From Lithospermum erythrorhizon (Eukaryota > Streptophyta > Magnoliopsida > Boraginales > Boraginaceae): a stretch of 64,000 nt of DNA. The stretch's first letter is position 1. Each line of letters opens with the position of its first letter. The notes under the pieces were generated by a model, which worked only from the letters and a program-made list of their open reading frames with translations, made no database searches and was not told the DNA's origin. Positions 12,541 to 24,045 of the stretch are shown in pieces. The position numbers and the translations under genes were made by a program. The DNA lies in contig JADFUC010000833.1 in assembly GCA_019722365.1 (NCBI GenBank), forward strand, positions 45,663 to 109,662, written 5' to 3'.

Positions 12541-13282
12541 AGAATCATTATAATCGAACACCCGAGTCACCGTACCGATGGGCGACTCGGTTTAAGTGTT
12601 CGGATAGAGTCGTCAGATGAGGATAGAGCTGTGGGAGGTGCTCGAGGTTAGGCGAGAGGTGCCGGGGAAGAGGCCAGAGGAGGCCCATTTGGTAGGGGTA
12701 TAGCTTCGATGAGTGCAGTGCGTGGACCCCGTGAGGGGTCCGGAGGTGTATTCTTCTGAGCATGTTGAGGAGGATGAGGTAGACACCGTAGAGAGTGTCA
12801 TCTTTTCGGTGGCCGAGCAGCAGGAGGTCGAATTCCAGAGTAAGTTGTTTGACCGGTTTCTGAAGAGGGATCCTCCGAAGTTTCCGGGGGGTTCGCCGAG
12901 GCTTGGCTATTGAGTTCGTCAGGACAGTCCATCTTTTGAGCGATGGGGATTGTGGGCGAGATGAGAGTGAGATTGCTAGACCCCTTTGAGAGTGCAGTGG
13001 CCCCGGGTGGGGGAGCACGAGTGCGTCTTTGATTGCGAGAGAGGGGAGATTCATGTTTCACAGGAGCGTTGTTTGGCTTCCGGGAGAATTATTGCTTAGA
13101 GACCCATGGCGGCCTTGGAGAGAAGTGATTTCGGGGTTCGAGGTCGATGGAGGAGTACTTCTGATGTTTATTGATGAAGCGAAGAGGATCACTTAGGTTG
13201 AGGGGATGTTCACGTGGGAGATAATCACGAGATCTCACGATGGTTTTTCTTAGTTTCCGTATGAGTCTAGTAATGAAACAAT
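12541..13282 (+). pseudogene. Gypsy gag N-terminal fragment (Gypsy element A)
   Basis: GC content rises sharply here. The plus strand at 12713-12913 encodes FDRFLKRDPPKFPGGSP, which resembles the Gypsy gag capsid start 'F.RL.PP.F.GG..P..A..W'. Frame breaks follow at once. Sequence up to 13282 continues in gag-like, codon-rich style but no frame stays open. It is cut at 13283 by an LTR-like repeat. Gag remains appear again, same strand, at 21456-21813, so this is likely the first half of one gag gene. Longer minus-strand open frames here are shadows of GC-rich sequence. Confidence 0.55.
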
Positions 13283-14185
13283 TGTGATAAACACCAAATT
13301 CGTACATCCCGGATCACCGAAATGATATAAATTAATCTAAAATACATAATTAACAATTATGAATACAATTCTTACATTCGCGGAGAAGGTGAGAAATGAA
13401 ACAACTCCTCGAAGATGCCTCATGCCGAAAAACCTCTCCGTTTCTTCGACACAGCGATGTATAGATTGCACACGGGAGGAATGAATCCGTGAACTTGAAC
13501 TTGCTTCTAGAGTTGCTGGGGGCAAAAATGGAAGAGAAATTATCTTCCGTTTCTTAGGAGGCTTTCACCGATGTAGGCAAAGGGTTTTTCATGGAAGTAG
13601 AAAAAAACCGCCTTTAAATACCATTTTCCAATTTCCACAATTGCTTCGTTAAGAAATCGGTTTAACTCGTTGGCTTATTAGACCGTTATGGCTTCCAATC
13701 AAATAATGATTCTGGTTGTTCTTTTAATTAATAACAGTCAGAAATTAAAATACTAACGGAAGTCAACATCAAATAACTTATCAGGTTATTCGTCCATTTA
13801 AATTGTAATTGATTAAACATGAGTTTAGCAATTGATGTTCATCATTATACATTTATCAAATATATATATATAAATATTAGAGATACATTTCTGATATAAG
13901 TCACAGATTATTTCAGCATGAAATATAATTAGAATATCCTTTGTATGTGTGTGACGCCCACAGGCTCATATAATAGTAAGTTGTATAATAATAATAATTG
14001 ACCAATTACTATTATTATAACGATTAATAGGTAAGATCTAGCAATCACTCATAACCCGCCCAATTATCATGCGGACGCGCTGGTAGCCTTACAATTACTA
14101 AGGTGAACACTAAGCTCCGGTAATCATATTTGCTTGACCCGGTAAATGGTGGAATTAAAAGGGAATGTCGATTCGTTGTTTCGGC
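13283..14185. mobile_element. LTR-like repeat, copy 2 (left border of an ~8.2-kb insertion)
   Basis: Related along its whole length to copies 1 and 3. Shared blocks are TGTGATAAACACCAA, CATAATTAACAATTATGAATAC, TTCTTACATTCGCGG, TTTAAATACCATT, GGCTTCCAATCAAATAATGA, AATAATAATAATTGACCAAT and AAAAGGGAAT. By eye, copies 2 and 3 look about three-quarters identical. Gypsy gag lies to its left. With copy 3 it probably forms the LTR pair of one old element. Confidence 0.6.
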
Positions 14186-17100
14186 GCGGGCCGATTACGC
14201 ACAAATTCCTTTTATCGCGCGCGATCTACAGTAGGCTAACCATAAGAAGTGTTATGAAGCTTCCTGACTTTCTTTCTTGAGTATGAGCTGAATAAGCGTT
14301 TGTAATCGTAAACCAATCGATGCAATGAATCTTTCCCTTTAATATACTCGAGGGCGGATAAATCCCTCCAATATATCAACATCTCGTACACTCAGCATGT
14401 GACCCAATATGCCGTTACTAATCCCACAGCGTTTGGTCATAGTCAATCTGAGCTTATATAACCACAGAGATATAGGTCCTAGGAGTAGCCGAACCTAAAA
14501 TTCTAAACAAATATCATAGGACAGGATATACATATCTTCTATGAATTCGTTTCGGTCATACGACTCCCGATTATAGGACACATGATGATCCCAGTCTGAG
14601 GCTAACGTGATCCCGATCTTGATGCTAATCAAAAGCATGTGTTTGTCGCCCTAACTATAGAAAGCAGGGCTTATCCTATGTTCAAGGCTTGAAGAGGTGT
14701 AATCAACAATTCATGTTGCCCTGCAAGCGTAGGCTAACAGGGATTTAACTTTTTCATGGGGATCTGATACACATGTATATTGTATATTTCTTGACTTTGT
14801 GAAATAAATAATGAACTATATATGAATGAATCAACGCATTCATAGCAGTTTAGTTAACTGTCAGTTAAAACACAAAGGAACTTTTGTTTTAATCATTAAT
14901 AACCTTCGAGAGAAGTGAATGAGGCAAACCATTTGAGCTTTTTGCCCACGTTCGGTTCATGGTTCTTCGTGAAAACCAAACCCAGTTGAATCCACGAGGA
15001 AGGACATAACTCACAGATGTGTAGAAATCCATACTGGATCCTTTAAGCTTTCATGAAACTTAGATCGTTTCATGATATACATGAGGATAGTATTCTGATG
15101 CATCCCTTTAAATACTACTTACAAAGGAGTCTTTACATTCGACCGGTCTCTCAACCAAGGAATCATTGATGACTAAGGTGTATCGACTAGTCATGACTGA
15201 CCGCTTGCCGGGGTTACATCGGGTGGGTTTACAACGACTTCGAAGTGTGTTAAAACATACGTCTCTTATAAATGTACGTTCTTTTAACAACATTACCAAC
15301 AAAGCAGTTAATTTGAATTCAAGTTGTAATATTGAGTTCAAGTTTCCTTTTAGTTTACTAAATCGGCGTATAGACTTCGATCCCCCATTATTATAATTCT
15401 TTGTTTCATATGAATTTCTTGTCCATAAATGCTACTATCACATTCGATTCGTGAATATCAACAAGCGGTCATTCCATGTAACTTCATAGTTACCTCTATT
15501 CTAAGTTACACAGCGTATTCGAATCCATGTGAATACCTTTAGTAAAACTTCACAATTCAGTCCTTTGGGGAATCGTACTACGTCATAGTTGTAGTTTAAC
15601 ACATGACCTTGGCCTCTGGTGAATCATATTACTATGTAATAGACTTCAACCACTCATTAATGGTACTTACTAGTGGGATTAGACCTCACAATGAAGAGTT
15701 GCCTTGTCGATAAGAATAAATACATTTATAAATTTAATCTATTATAGATTTCAATCACCCGAGCCGTGATATCTTAAACATAAGCAAATGTCATGCGAAG
15801 CTCACATATATAATGTGACCGATCCTTAGCATGTGTGTCACGTATATGTAGGCTGGGCTCACAAATGTACAAGAATCTAATCGACTCTTATACCTTATAA
15901 GGTTGGAAGATTTCTTCAACATTTAGTGTATAAAACTTTATTTATCGATTCACGCTCCCAGCAACATTTAAGTTTCAAGGTTCTTTATGCTTTGATTCTT
16001 GTGGTTTTCATGGGAAGTATCAAAGTGAAGATTTAACTCCATTATACTCGATCTTAAGTTTACAACTTTAGGTTAATGATAGCTTTCTTTTACGACACAA
16101 AGCGAGATATTGGGTTCCAATAACAATGTCAAGTATCCATCATCATTTGATCATTACATAGGAACATTCTTTGGATAACCTTGAACCCACATATTTACAA
16201 CTTATTGGAATAGCAATGAAAGTTTGAAATAAACATGAGCACGGTCGACCCGATGAATATGTTTATCTTGGTTTACCGACCAATCTTAGATTGTAGCTCT
16301 CATTTCATGATTGCTCATTAATGGTATTTATTACTTTGATGATTCACCATCCGAGAAAGTAATATAAGATAGACTTCTTACTCACGATGAATCACCGTCA
16401 AGGAAGATAAAATAGGGCTTTATACTCGACCCGTGTATTCACGTCTTGTTTCCATTTAAATAACCTCAAGTCGTTTATTGAAGTATTATTTTATTCATGT
16501 TGTGTATCCTTGCATTTAACTTAATGCATCAAATTAGATTCTCTTGATACTCTTAGGAAGGGTTCTAATATCTCCCAGATTGGTATCTCCTACGGGGCCA
16601 ACAGAATAGTTCAAGTCATGTTATTTTCACTATTTGTACTTCATAATGAGACTCTATATGTACAATAAGTGTGACACTTTAAGTGAGATGGAAATAAATA
16701 CTGACTTCATACCGGTTATGTACAAAATGACTAATATCAACTTTGGATCGGAGTTAAATTATGTATACACTCTTTGTGACATAATACTAACTTATCCATG
16801 CATGACGTTTCAAAGTTTGTTCATCAAAGCACTTAACTCTTGAGTTGTCTGGCGGTTGAATATGATTATTTTTAAAGGTAGGTGTGACCTTAATATGTGA
16901 TATTTCATTCTTTGTGTTTTATTACGTTAAACACAATCCTTACTTATGTCGCTCGACTAATGACACATCCCAGGTTAGAATGAAATTATCTTGGTATGAA
17001 GTGAAAGATCTCATCCATTTGTGACTTGCTTCGCTAAACACAATTTAGTATGTATCTTAACAGAATCGTTTTAAGATTAGAATGATGTCTCATTCTTGGG

Positions 17101-17711
17101 ATGATATACTATATGATATGACTCGGAGAACTTGATAGTGTTCGTATGGTCCTTTCGTACCTTTTATCAACTCGATGTATCATTCAATGACTCGAATCTT
17201 CAATTAACTTGTATGTAATTTTAAACTTAATTTAGACTAAGCGAACCTCCACTAAGTCTAGTAAGAGTTGACTTAGTTCATCTTTCAGATTATACTCCAG
17301 AGTCTTCAGTCCATCCATAAGTATTACTCGATCGTTTGTTCAAGGTGTCCTTTTTTAAAGAAGAGTAGGTAATGTTTCATGTCGAGTCACGATATGGAAG
17401 CGACAAGTCAAACATGACATTCCACTTTTATCTTACAAGTGCAAAGAAAATAGTTTAGAATCCCAACCATCTTCATGGAGGTTAAAGCGTGTCTTTCTTA
17501 TAATATGGTAACAATTTTAGGCTTCGATAACTTTTCTTGTCTTCCCGATATTGTTATATGGCTCATATCCATGATTAAATCATGAATTAAAACTAGTGTT
17601 CTCGACAACGATGCTTGACCAAGACATTACGGCTTTGACAACAAAATTATTTGAGATATGACATTTAATCAAATCTGCTTTCAGTCCTAAATGTTACTTA
17701 AATCCTTCTTT

Positions 17712-17880
17712 CTATGCTTTAAGTTCAAAATAATAGAGTGAATCATTAACTTCAACTTATAGATTCATAATTCTCCAAGCTGTACAAATGACATTAGAAA
17801 CCAGATGCTTTGCTTGTTGGTTACATATGCTTTAAAGTTCAAAATAATGAAGTGAATCATTAACTACAACTTATAGTTCC
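17712..17880. repeat. Partial tandem duplication, ~113-bp period
   Basis: TATGCTTTAAGTTCAAAATAA..GTGAATCATTAACT starts at 17712 and again at 17826 with few changes. Confidence 0.65.
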
Positions 17881-18536
17881 ATGTTAGAAACCAGTATGCA
17901 AGTGAGGTGAGAACCGAATAGATAACTTGCTTATTTTGGTTACATACCATAAGCTTTTGTTTCATCATTCATGAACCATGTTCATCATGTTAAAAACTAA
18001 ATACCAATCCATGTCTGAAATGTAGATACCTGACATTCAAGATCATTCAATAGTTTTTTCTCAAAAAGAGATCAAACTATTTATGATTTAATTGTTTAGC
18101 TAAGAGACAATATGATATATTGGTCTTCGCATAGCATCATCACCTTTGATTGAGCCAAAAATTAATTATCCTTCAATCATATGTGTGACTTTTATTCATG
18201 AACCAAAGTTCATACAACGTGCTCAACGTGATTGAATCGAGTCTTAAATGTTTGTGGTATCTAAAGTTTTATCTTCTATTAACAATGGTTGAAGAATCAG
18301 CGTTGTAACACTTTGTTTGTCAAATCATTTAGATTTCCTGCTTATTTTATTTCACATTATAAAGTCATGTGCATTTAGTTTGATGATAGGTGGTAAATAG
18401 GTGAAATTAATAGGCCAAACATAATAGGAAATATGCAACTTAAAATAAACTTGAGTGTAGTTCAAAAACAATCCATACGTATTTATAAAATGATTGTAAA
18501 TATAATACCCGTGCTTAAATCTCACCAAAATGTACA

Positions 18537-18722
18537 AGGTATCCAAGATCTACTATACTCGACTCAACTTTGGCAACCACGCATACATTTTGAATCAAGT
18601 ATAATAGTAGGTTATCAACAATTATGCAAGTAATATGCAGGTACCAAAGTCTATTATGCTTGATTCAAATGGCAACCATACATTTAAATCAGTATGATAG
18701 TAGGTTGCAACCAATTACGAAA
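18537..18722. repeat. Tandem duplication, 102-bp period
   Basis: AGGTATCCAAGATCTACTAT begins at 18537 and a diverged copy AGGTACCAAAGTCTATTATG at 18639. Both are followed by GGCAACCA..CATACATTT and AGTA.TAATAGTAGGTT. Confidence 0.65.
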
Positions 18723-20530
18723 CTGCAACTCTTGTATCACTATAAATACCATAGGGATGCTGCGACTGTATCTCCGACAAACCCGGTTAAGCATACCGAA
18801 CCAAATAGTTACTTGGAGTGATCATGCGAAAGCCAGCAGCGTTAGTGTCAGTTCAACAAGTCCGTTGTCAAATCCAGGGTGCAGACTATAACACACCTTG
18901 CCATCACGATTGTGCGAGATAATGCAACCGATTTCCTGACTTTAAAATTGGCTCTATCGTTGCTTAAATTTTAATTGGTGAGATTAATGTTATGCTATTT
19001 AACAAATACATAGATAGCACATATTCGAAACAACATGCGCAACAGAAAAATAAATAAATAACACACATTTAGGAGACATAGATATATTTAGGACTGTTAC
19101 ATCAACAACAAGTGAAATGCTAACATAAATTAATACGGCACTTATGAAATTGCAAGTCTTATATTCTTGACACCTTGAAACTTCTGAGCTCTCGAAATGC
19201 GGAAGTCTTTGTGGATATCTTATCTTGATACCACCCTGACGATACATACTACAACCCAACTTAGAGCGACGCTGAGGCTTGTGGTAAATGAATACAAGAA
19301 TAAAAAGAAATCATTTCAGTGGTCGTTTCAAGCCATTTCGATGCCTTGAGACCGTAAATAAATAAATTAAACTATGTCCTTCTAAATACCTCCTTTCCTT
19401 CCATAACAATATATATGGGCAAAACATTAAAATAAATAAATGCAGTTAATGTCATATATATTAGATGAAATGAGATTAAATATGTTCGTAATTGACTAAT
19501 TAATTTACATTTATTTTAATTAATTATCAATTAATGAGATTAAATATATTCACATATTAATGATAATTATACAATAGTATAATAACTAAATCCATGGAAT
19601 AATTCTTTACAAGTAATTAACTCCAAAATTCAAAATTTAAAAATTCATACAGCTGATATGTTTAAAAATTATCAATTCTAAATAAAAATAATTATGAAGG
19701 AAATATAAATCAATTTAATGTCATTCAAGATATATATTCAATTATCTTAATGACAAAATTTTCAATTTAATATTTAAAAGCAAAATTAATAATTACCCAA
19801 TAATTTTGAAACCAAAAATAATTACATAAAATACATTTAGGGTTTAAAAGCGGACGGCGAACTACTTGACCAAAACCATGACCTCCGGCCCGCGCCACAG
19901 TGACACGCGCCCGGGAGGTGGTTCGCAGATGTGACGATTTAATGGTATTTAGTTTCGTTTCAATTAATTGCTTTTTCAAAATTTGGAGGAAGCCCTAAAA
20001 AATTCAAAAAATTCTAGGATTTTTCTTGAACATCAACAATATCATTATTGAACACGTCCAAGTGGAATTTCATCAAAAACACTTCTAGTGTTTTTATTAA
20101 ACCCAAAACAATCCAGAAATTCAACGAATTTTTTGGAGGACTTAAAAAATTCAAAATTCTGAAAAATACCGGCACATGAACCTCAAGGGTCAAGAACACA
20201 CAGATTTAATTTCGTAATTTTCTGAAATTTCTAACCGTCTCTGTAAAATCGAAAATAATTCTACCTCAAATTAAAAATGCAAATTAATCAATTTTTAATC
20301 CCTTTTCAATTTAATGAAACAATTAAATAAACATCAAATCATCAAATCAATAAATGAAATGATAGTTTATTAAACAATATATAAAAATGGGTTAATTTTT
20401 TCATATTATATATTCATCAATTGAATATAATCGTAATGAAATAATCGAATTAAGCTAGCAACATCGACGATCAAATTAGATAAATATCAAACTTGAGTGG
20501 GTGCAGGGCCTTTGTTGGAATCAATTTCAA

Positions 20531-21455
20531 TTGGTGTACCCAGTTATCATTCCGGATATCTGAAATGATATAGGTAAATAAACATAATTAACAATTATGA
20601 ATACAGAGTTCTTACATTCGCGGCGGAAGGCGAAAGTGAGCCAACTCCTCAAAGTGCCTGGCGTGAATGCCCCTTGGAAAAACCTCTCAGTTTCTTTCCA
20701 TTTTGAAAGCGATGTCCTCTGGGTGCCTTGAGGAAGGAATGGAATCAGTAGACTTACTTGCTAGATTTGAGGAACAAAAATTGAAGAGAAATTCTCTTCC
20801 TGTTTCTTAGGGATGGGGCGGCTTTCGAGTGCGGGGAAAAGGTTTTTCATGAAACTGAAAAACCGCATCTCTTTAAATACCATTTGCAATTTCCACCCGT
20901 TAAACAACTCGTTAAATCGGTTTAACTAGATTAACTTAATTAGTATGGCTTCCAATCAAATAATGAGTTACTATTGAGTTGTTCCATTTTAATTAACTTA
21001 ACAAGTCAATTAAAATACTAGCAGTCACTATCAAATAACTTATCAAATTTATTCATAGATTCATTGTTTAATTTAGATTTAACTTTAAGTTTAACCAATT
21101 GATGTTCATCGTTATATATTTATCAAATATAAATATTGAAATACATTTCTCGATATCTGAAGTCTCGTTAATTTCATGCATGAAATATAATTGAATATCG
21201 TATGTGTGTGGCCAGGCAGGATATGTGGTTGTATAATAATAATAATTGACCAATTACTATTAGTATAGCATTAATAAGGAAGAGTAGAATCTAGCAATCG
21301 CTCATAACTCCTTAAATTATCATGAGAACCCACTAGTAATATACAATTACTAAGATGAACACACTAGTTCGATGTCTGTTGTGACAGGGTAATGTTGATA
21401 CACCACAATTGTCATGGGCATAATAAAAGGGGGAATCGATTCTCGATTTTCAACG
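20531..21455. mobile_element. LTR-like repeat, copy 3 (right border of the ~8.2-kb insertion)
   Basis: Full-length relative of copies 1 and 2 (see shared blocks such as CATAATTAACAATTATGAATAC at about 20580 and AATAATAATAATTGACCAATTACTATTA at about 21236). Its right edge, CGATTTTCAAC, abuts Gypsy gag sequence of the plus strand, while copy 2 abuts gag on its left. No matching target duplication was found at the outer edges. Confidence 0.6.
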
Positions 21456-21813
21456 CCATCTTTGTGAGGCTGGTGGATCGAGGAGGGGTAGACTTTCGGT
21501 TCGGTAGGCCTCACAGCTCAAAGTTCGGAAGGAGGACGGACCCGGCCAGTCGTCTGCAGGCGGTGCTTACGGTAGGCGCACAGAGATCCGGGGTCAGGTA
21601 TTCTTCCGGGGGGTGAGAGAGAGGTATCCGTTGTTACCGTTGTCAGTTGGACACGAGCGGATTGCGGGAAGATGTATATTATGTGTGCAGCGGCGGGGAC
21701 ATTTGGCGAAGGATTGCTGACTTCAGAGAGAGGTGCTAGTACTTACGCACGGTTGCTTTATCAGGAGGCGGTTGTCAAGGAATCGTGGTGGCAATTGATT
21801 TAGAAGGCGTGGA
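21456..21813 (+). pseudogene. Gypsy gag C-terminal fragment with zinc knuckles (Gypsy element A)
   Basis: The plus strand encodes a Gly/Arg/Ser-rich tail followed by zinc-knuckle sequence. At 21676-21720 it reads CILCVQRRGHLAKDC and then a stop; this is a CCHC knuckle with one extra residue between the second Cys and His. Just upstream CYRC (21632-21643) and, one frame over, GHERIAGRC (from 21649) look like a first knuckle split by a frameshift. Retroviral-type knuckles bind element RNA during packaging. The fragment is cut on the left by LTR-like copy 3 and on the right by a solo LTR. Confidence 0.65.
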
Positions 21814-24045
21814 TGTTAGCCTGGCGTCCTTAGAGGGGGGGTGAATAAGGACTCAGAGGTCGTTGACCACTTTTCGACTTATACAAACTTTAATTCAAGT
21901 TTCACCGTTAATACGACTTTAGCAATTTGTAAAACAAATGCGGAATAGGCTAAAGTAGTATTAACACCTTTTCAAATCAGATGCTAGATAAAAGATGAAG
22001 TAATAAGAAATGATCTAAGTAATCATTATGTGCAATAAAACATCAAAACTTCATTTTGATCAATAATAACATTAAAGCTCATTCATGCATAATACGATTA
22101 AGTCCATTCATGGCTATTGATCAATCCTAGGAATACATTAAACATACCACCAATTTAATACATAGACAATAGGTGAGTTTAAGATATTCTTGATAGCAAG
22201 TTTAATTATGATTTGATCGGTGCGAGGAATATAACAATTAAGTTCATTGATCCAAATCAAACTATCCTAATCATGAATATTGAATTAAAACATAGGATTC
22301 TATTTTAGCTCGATTAAACTTGACATATCAATTTAACACAATAATTCAATTATATGCCGACATATTCAATAAAGCATAAGCTATAATCGAATCCCTGTGA
22401 TTCTAGCATATATATAATATTTGCAATAAAGTAAAGAGTAGGGAAAGAAGATGCAAACTTCGACACGGTGTTTCACAGTTAAGTAATCGTGTCCGACCCC
22501 AGAGGCTCTAGCAGGCTTTCACTAGAATCCACTAGATGGGCGCTTGAGTATTGGTGGCTGAGCCAACTCTGACTCTTAGGCTGTAACTTCTCGTTAATAC
22601 ACCGCACTAAGAGCCAAAGTCACCTAAGGATTTCAACTCTAACTCCGTTAGGAACTGACCTCGACCCAAGATTTCCAACCCGATCAAGTGGGAGATACGA
22701 CTCATACTGCCTCGGCATTTCATGGCGGCTGGCACCGGCGCTATGGCAATCTACTCGATTCTTGGCTTAATTAAGCTGCAACACCTCGGACCTCAGCCTC
22801 TAGTATAGAAGACAAATCCTAGCAATGGGGCGTCTCTTTTATAGAATATAGATTGTTGTTTTATCCCGATCTAAATGCTCTCGAAAGAGCTGCAATAGGA
22901 TTACAATTTTAATAATTTATAACTCCTTACATTGAGTGATGTATTCAGGCTTGTTCAACTTGCTTGTTGAGTAGATAAGACTTTGAAACTCTTGAAGCTT
23001 AAAAGTTTAGGCGTTTAAATCAAACACCTTGAATATCTTTAGTTTTCCCATTCTCTAATTTCAAAGTTCATATGGAAACCAAACTCACTCTCTTTGATGA
23101 TACAATTAAAGCTCATGTGTTTGAGAGATTTGGTGTTTAAAGATGAAATGAGTATAAGCTTTATTTAGAATTGTTTGGGAAAAGTTGGGGGAAGAGTTTG
23201 GAAAGATTTAGTGTTATTTAAAGGGGTGAGAAAATGGGTTAAAAGCGGACAAAAAGCGGCTAGTTTTTGGCTTGTCAGACCTCATCGAGGCGATGGGGTC
23301 ACAAACAAAAGAAAAACAAGAAAAAACTCTTGAGATCGCCGAGGACCTCCTTGAGGGGACCCACAGGTCTCGATGATGCGATTTCTTGAAACTTGCAAAA
23401 TCGCATTTCAGTTCGTTATAGCTCCAGTTAAACTGATTCAAAAAAGCGTTGAAAGCTCTTTTTAAAACCCTTTAATAAATTCAAATCCCAGTTTATACAC
23501 ATTAACTTTCAAAATATTTTCTTTTTTGACAAACATTCTTAAAATATTGAAAGCGGTTAAGATCTTTGGTAAAAGTAGTTTGAAAAATATCTCCCAAATA
23601 AGAACTTATTCAGATCAAGGAAAGAAAGTAAAAGTAAGATTCAAGTCATAACTTTTTACCTAATCTTAGAAACTGCATCCAAGACGTCTCTTCCTATCTT
23701 GATTCTTCGTGAACTTTTCTTAACTTGGTCACTTTCATGACCGGTAGATGGGCGATCTTAACTAAGCCGCCATTCTTGACTCTGAGCTTTGTATGGTTGA
23801 TTCTTATACATCTACTTACTCATATATTTTGGCATTGCAAAATCACCTTGAATCTCATGACATTTCTTCATTGTCTTAATGCCTTGATATTGTGCTTGTT
23901 TGATGTCAACATAAACTTTTGTATTATGGCTTACCTTTACAACATTACCTATGAAATAAATCCTTAAGCACGTATGTTAGATAGTAAATCAATGTTTAAT
24001 TCATCATTAAAACAAGGTATGCGGACTAAGTAATCCAACGGTGGA
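21809..24045 (-). mobile_element. Solo LTR (Copia, SIRE-like style) with 5-bp target duplication GTGGA
   Basis: The segment 21814-24040 (2227 bp) starts TGTTAGCCTGG and ends AATCCAACG. It is flanked by GTGGA on both sides (21809-21813 and 24041-24045). Near its left edge is TTAGAGGGGGGGTGAATAAGG, a block that in minus-strand plant Copia elements lies next to the primer site, which suggests minus orientation. It has no coding sequence and no second LTR, so it is a solo LTR left by recombination. Gypsy gag lies on its left and Gypsy protease/RT on its right, so it inserted into Gypsy element A. Chance frames inside it were ignored. Confidence 0.75.

Larger units (their letters stand above)
14186..20530. 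mobile_element. Non-coding interior between LTR-like copies 2 and 3
   Basis: About 6.3 kb with no open frame that resembles gag, protease, integrase or RT on either strand, and no clear primer-binding site beside either border repeat. Small tandem duplications lie at 17712-17880 and 18537-18722, and a short GC-rich patch at 19850-19935. The best reading is a large non-autonomous LTR element or a heavily decayed Copia interior. Host genes were looked for and not seen. Confidence 0.4.

Noticed and set aside
12548..13061. Minus-strand open frames of 168 and 87 codons
   Set aside because: They lie opposite GC-rich Gypsy gag sequence on the plus strand, have no recognisable motif, and show the low-complexity Pro/Arg/Ser/Leu make-up typical of antisense shadows.
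14186..20530. Search for a hidden host gene or RNA gene in the long non-coding interior
   Set aside because: No frame with domain features, no exon-like series with matching splice phases, and no tRNA or rRNA-like segment was seen.
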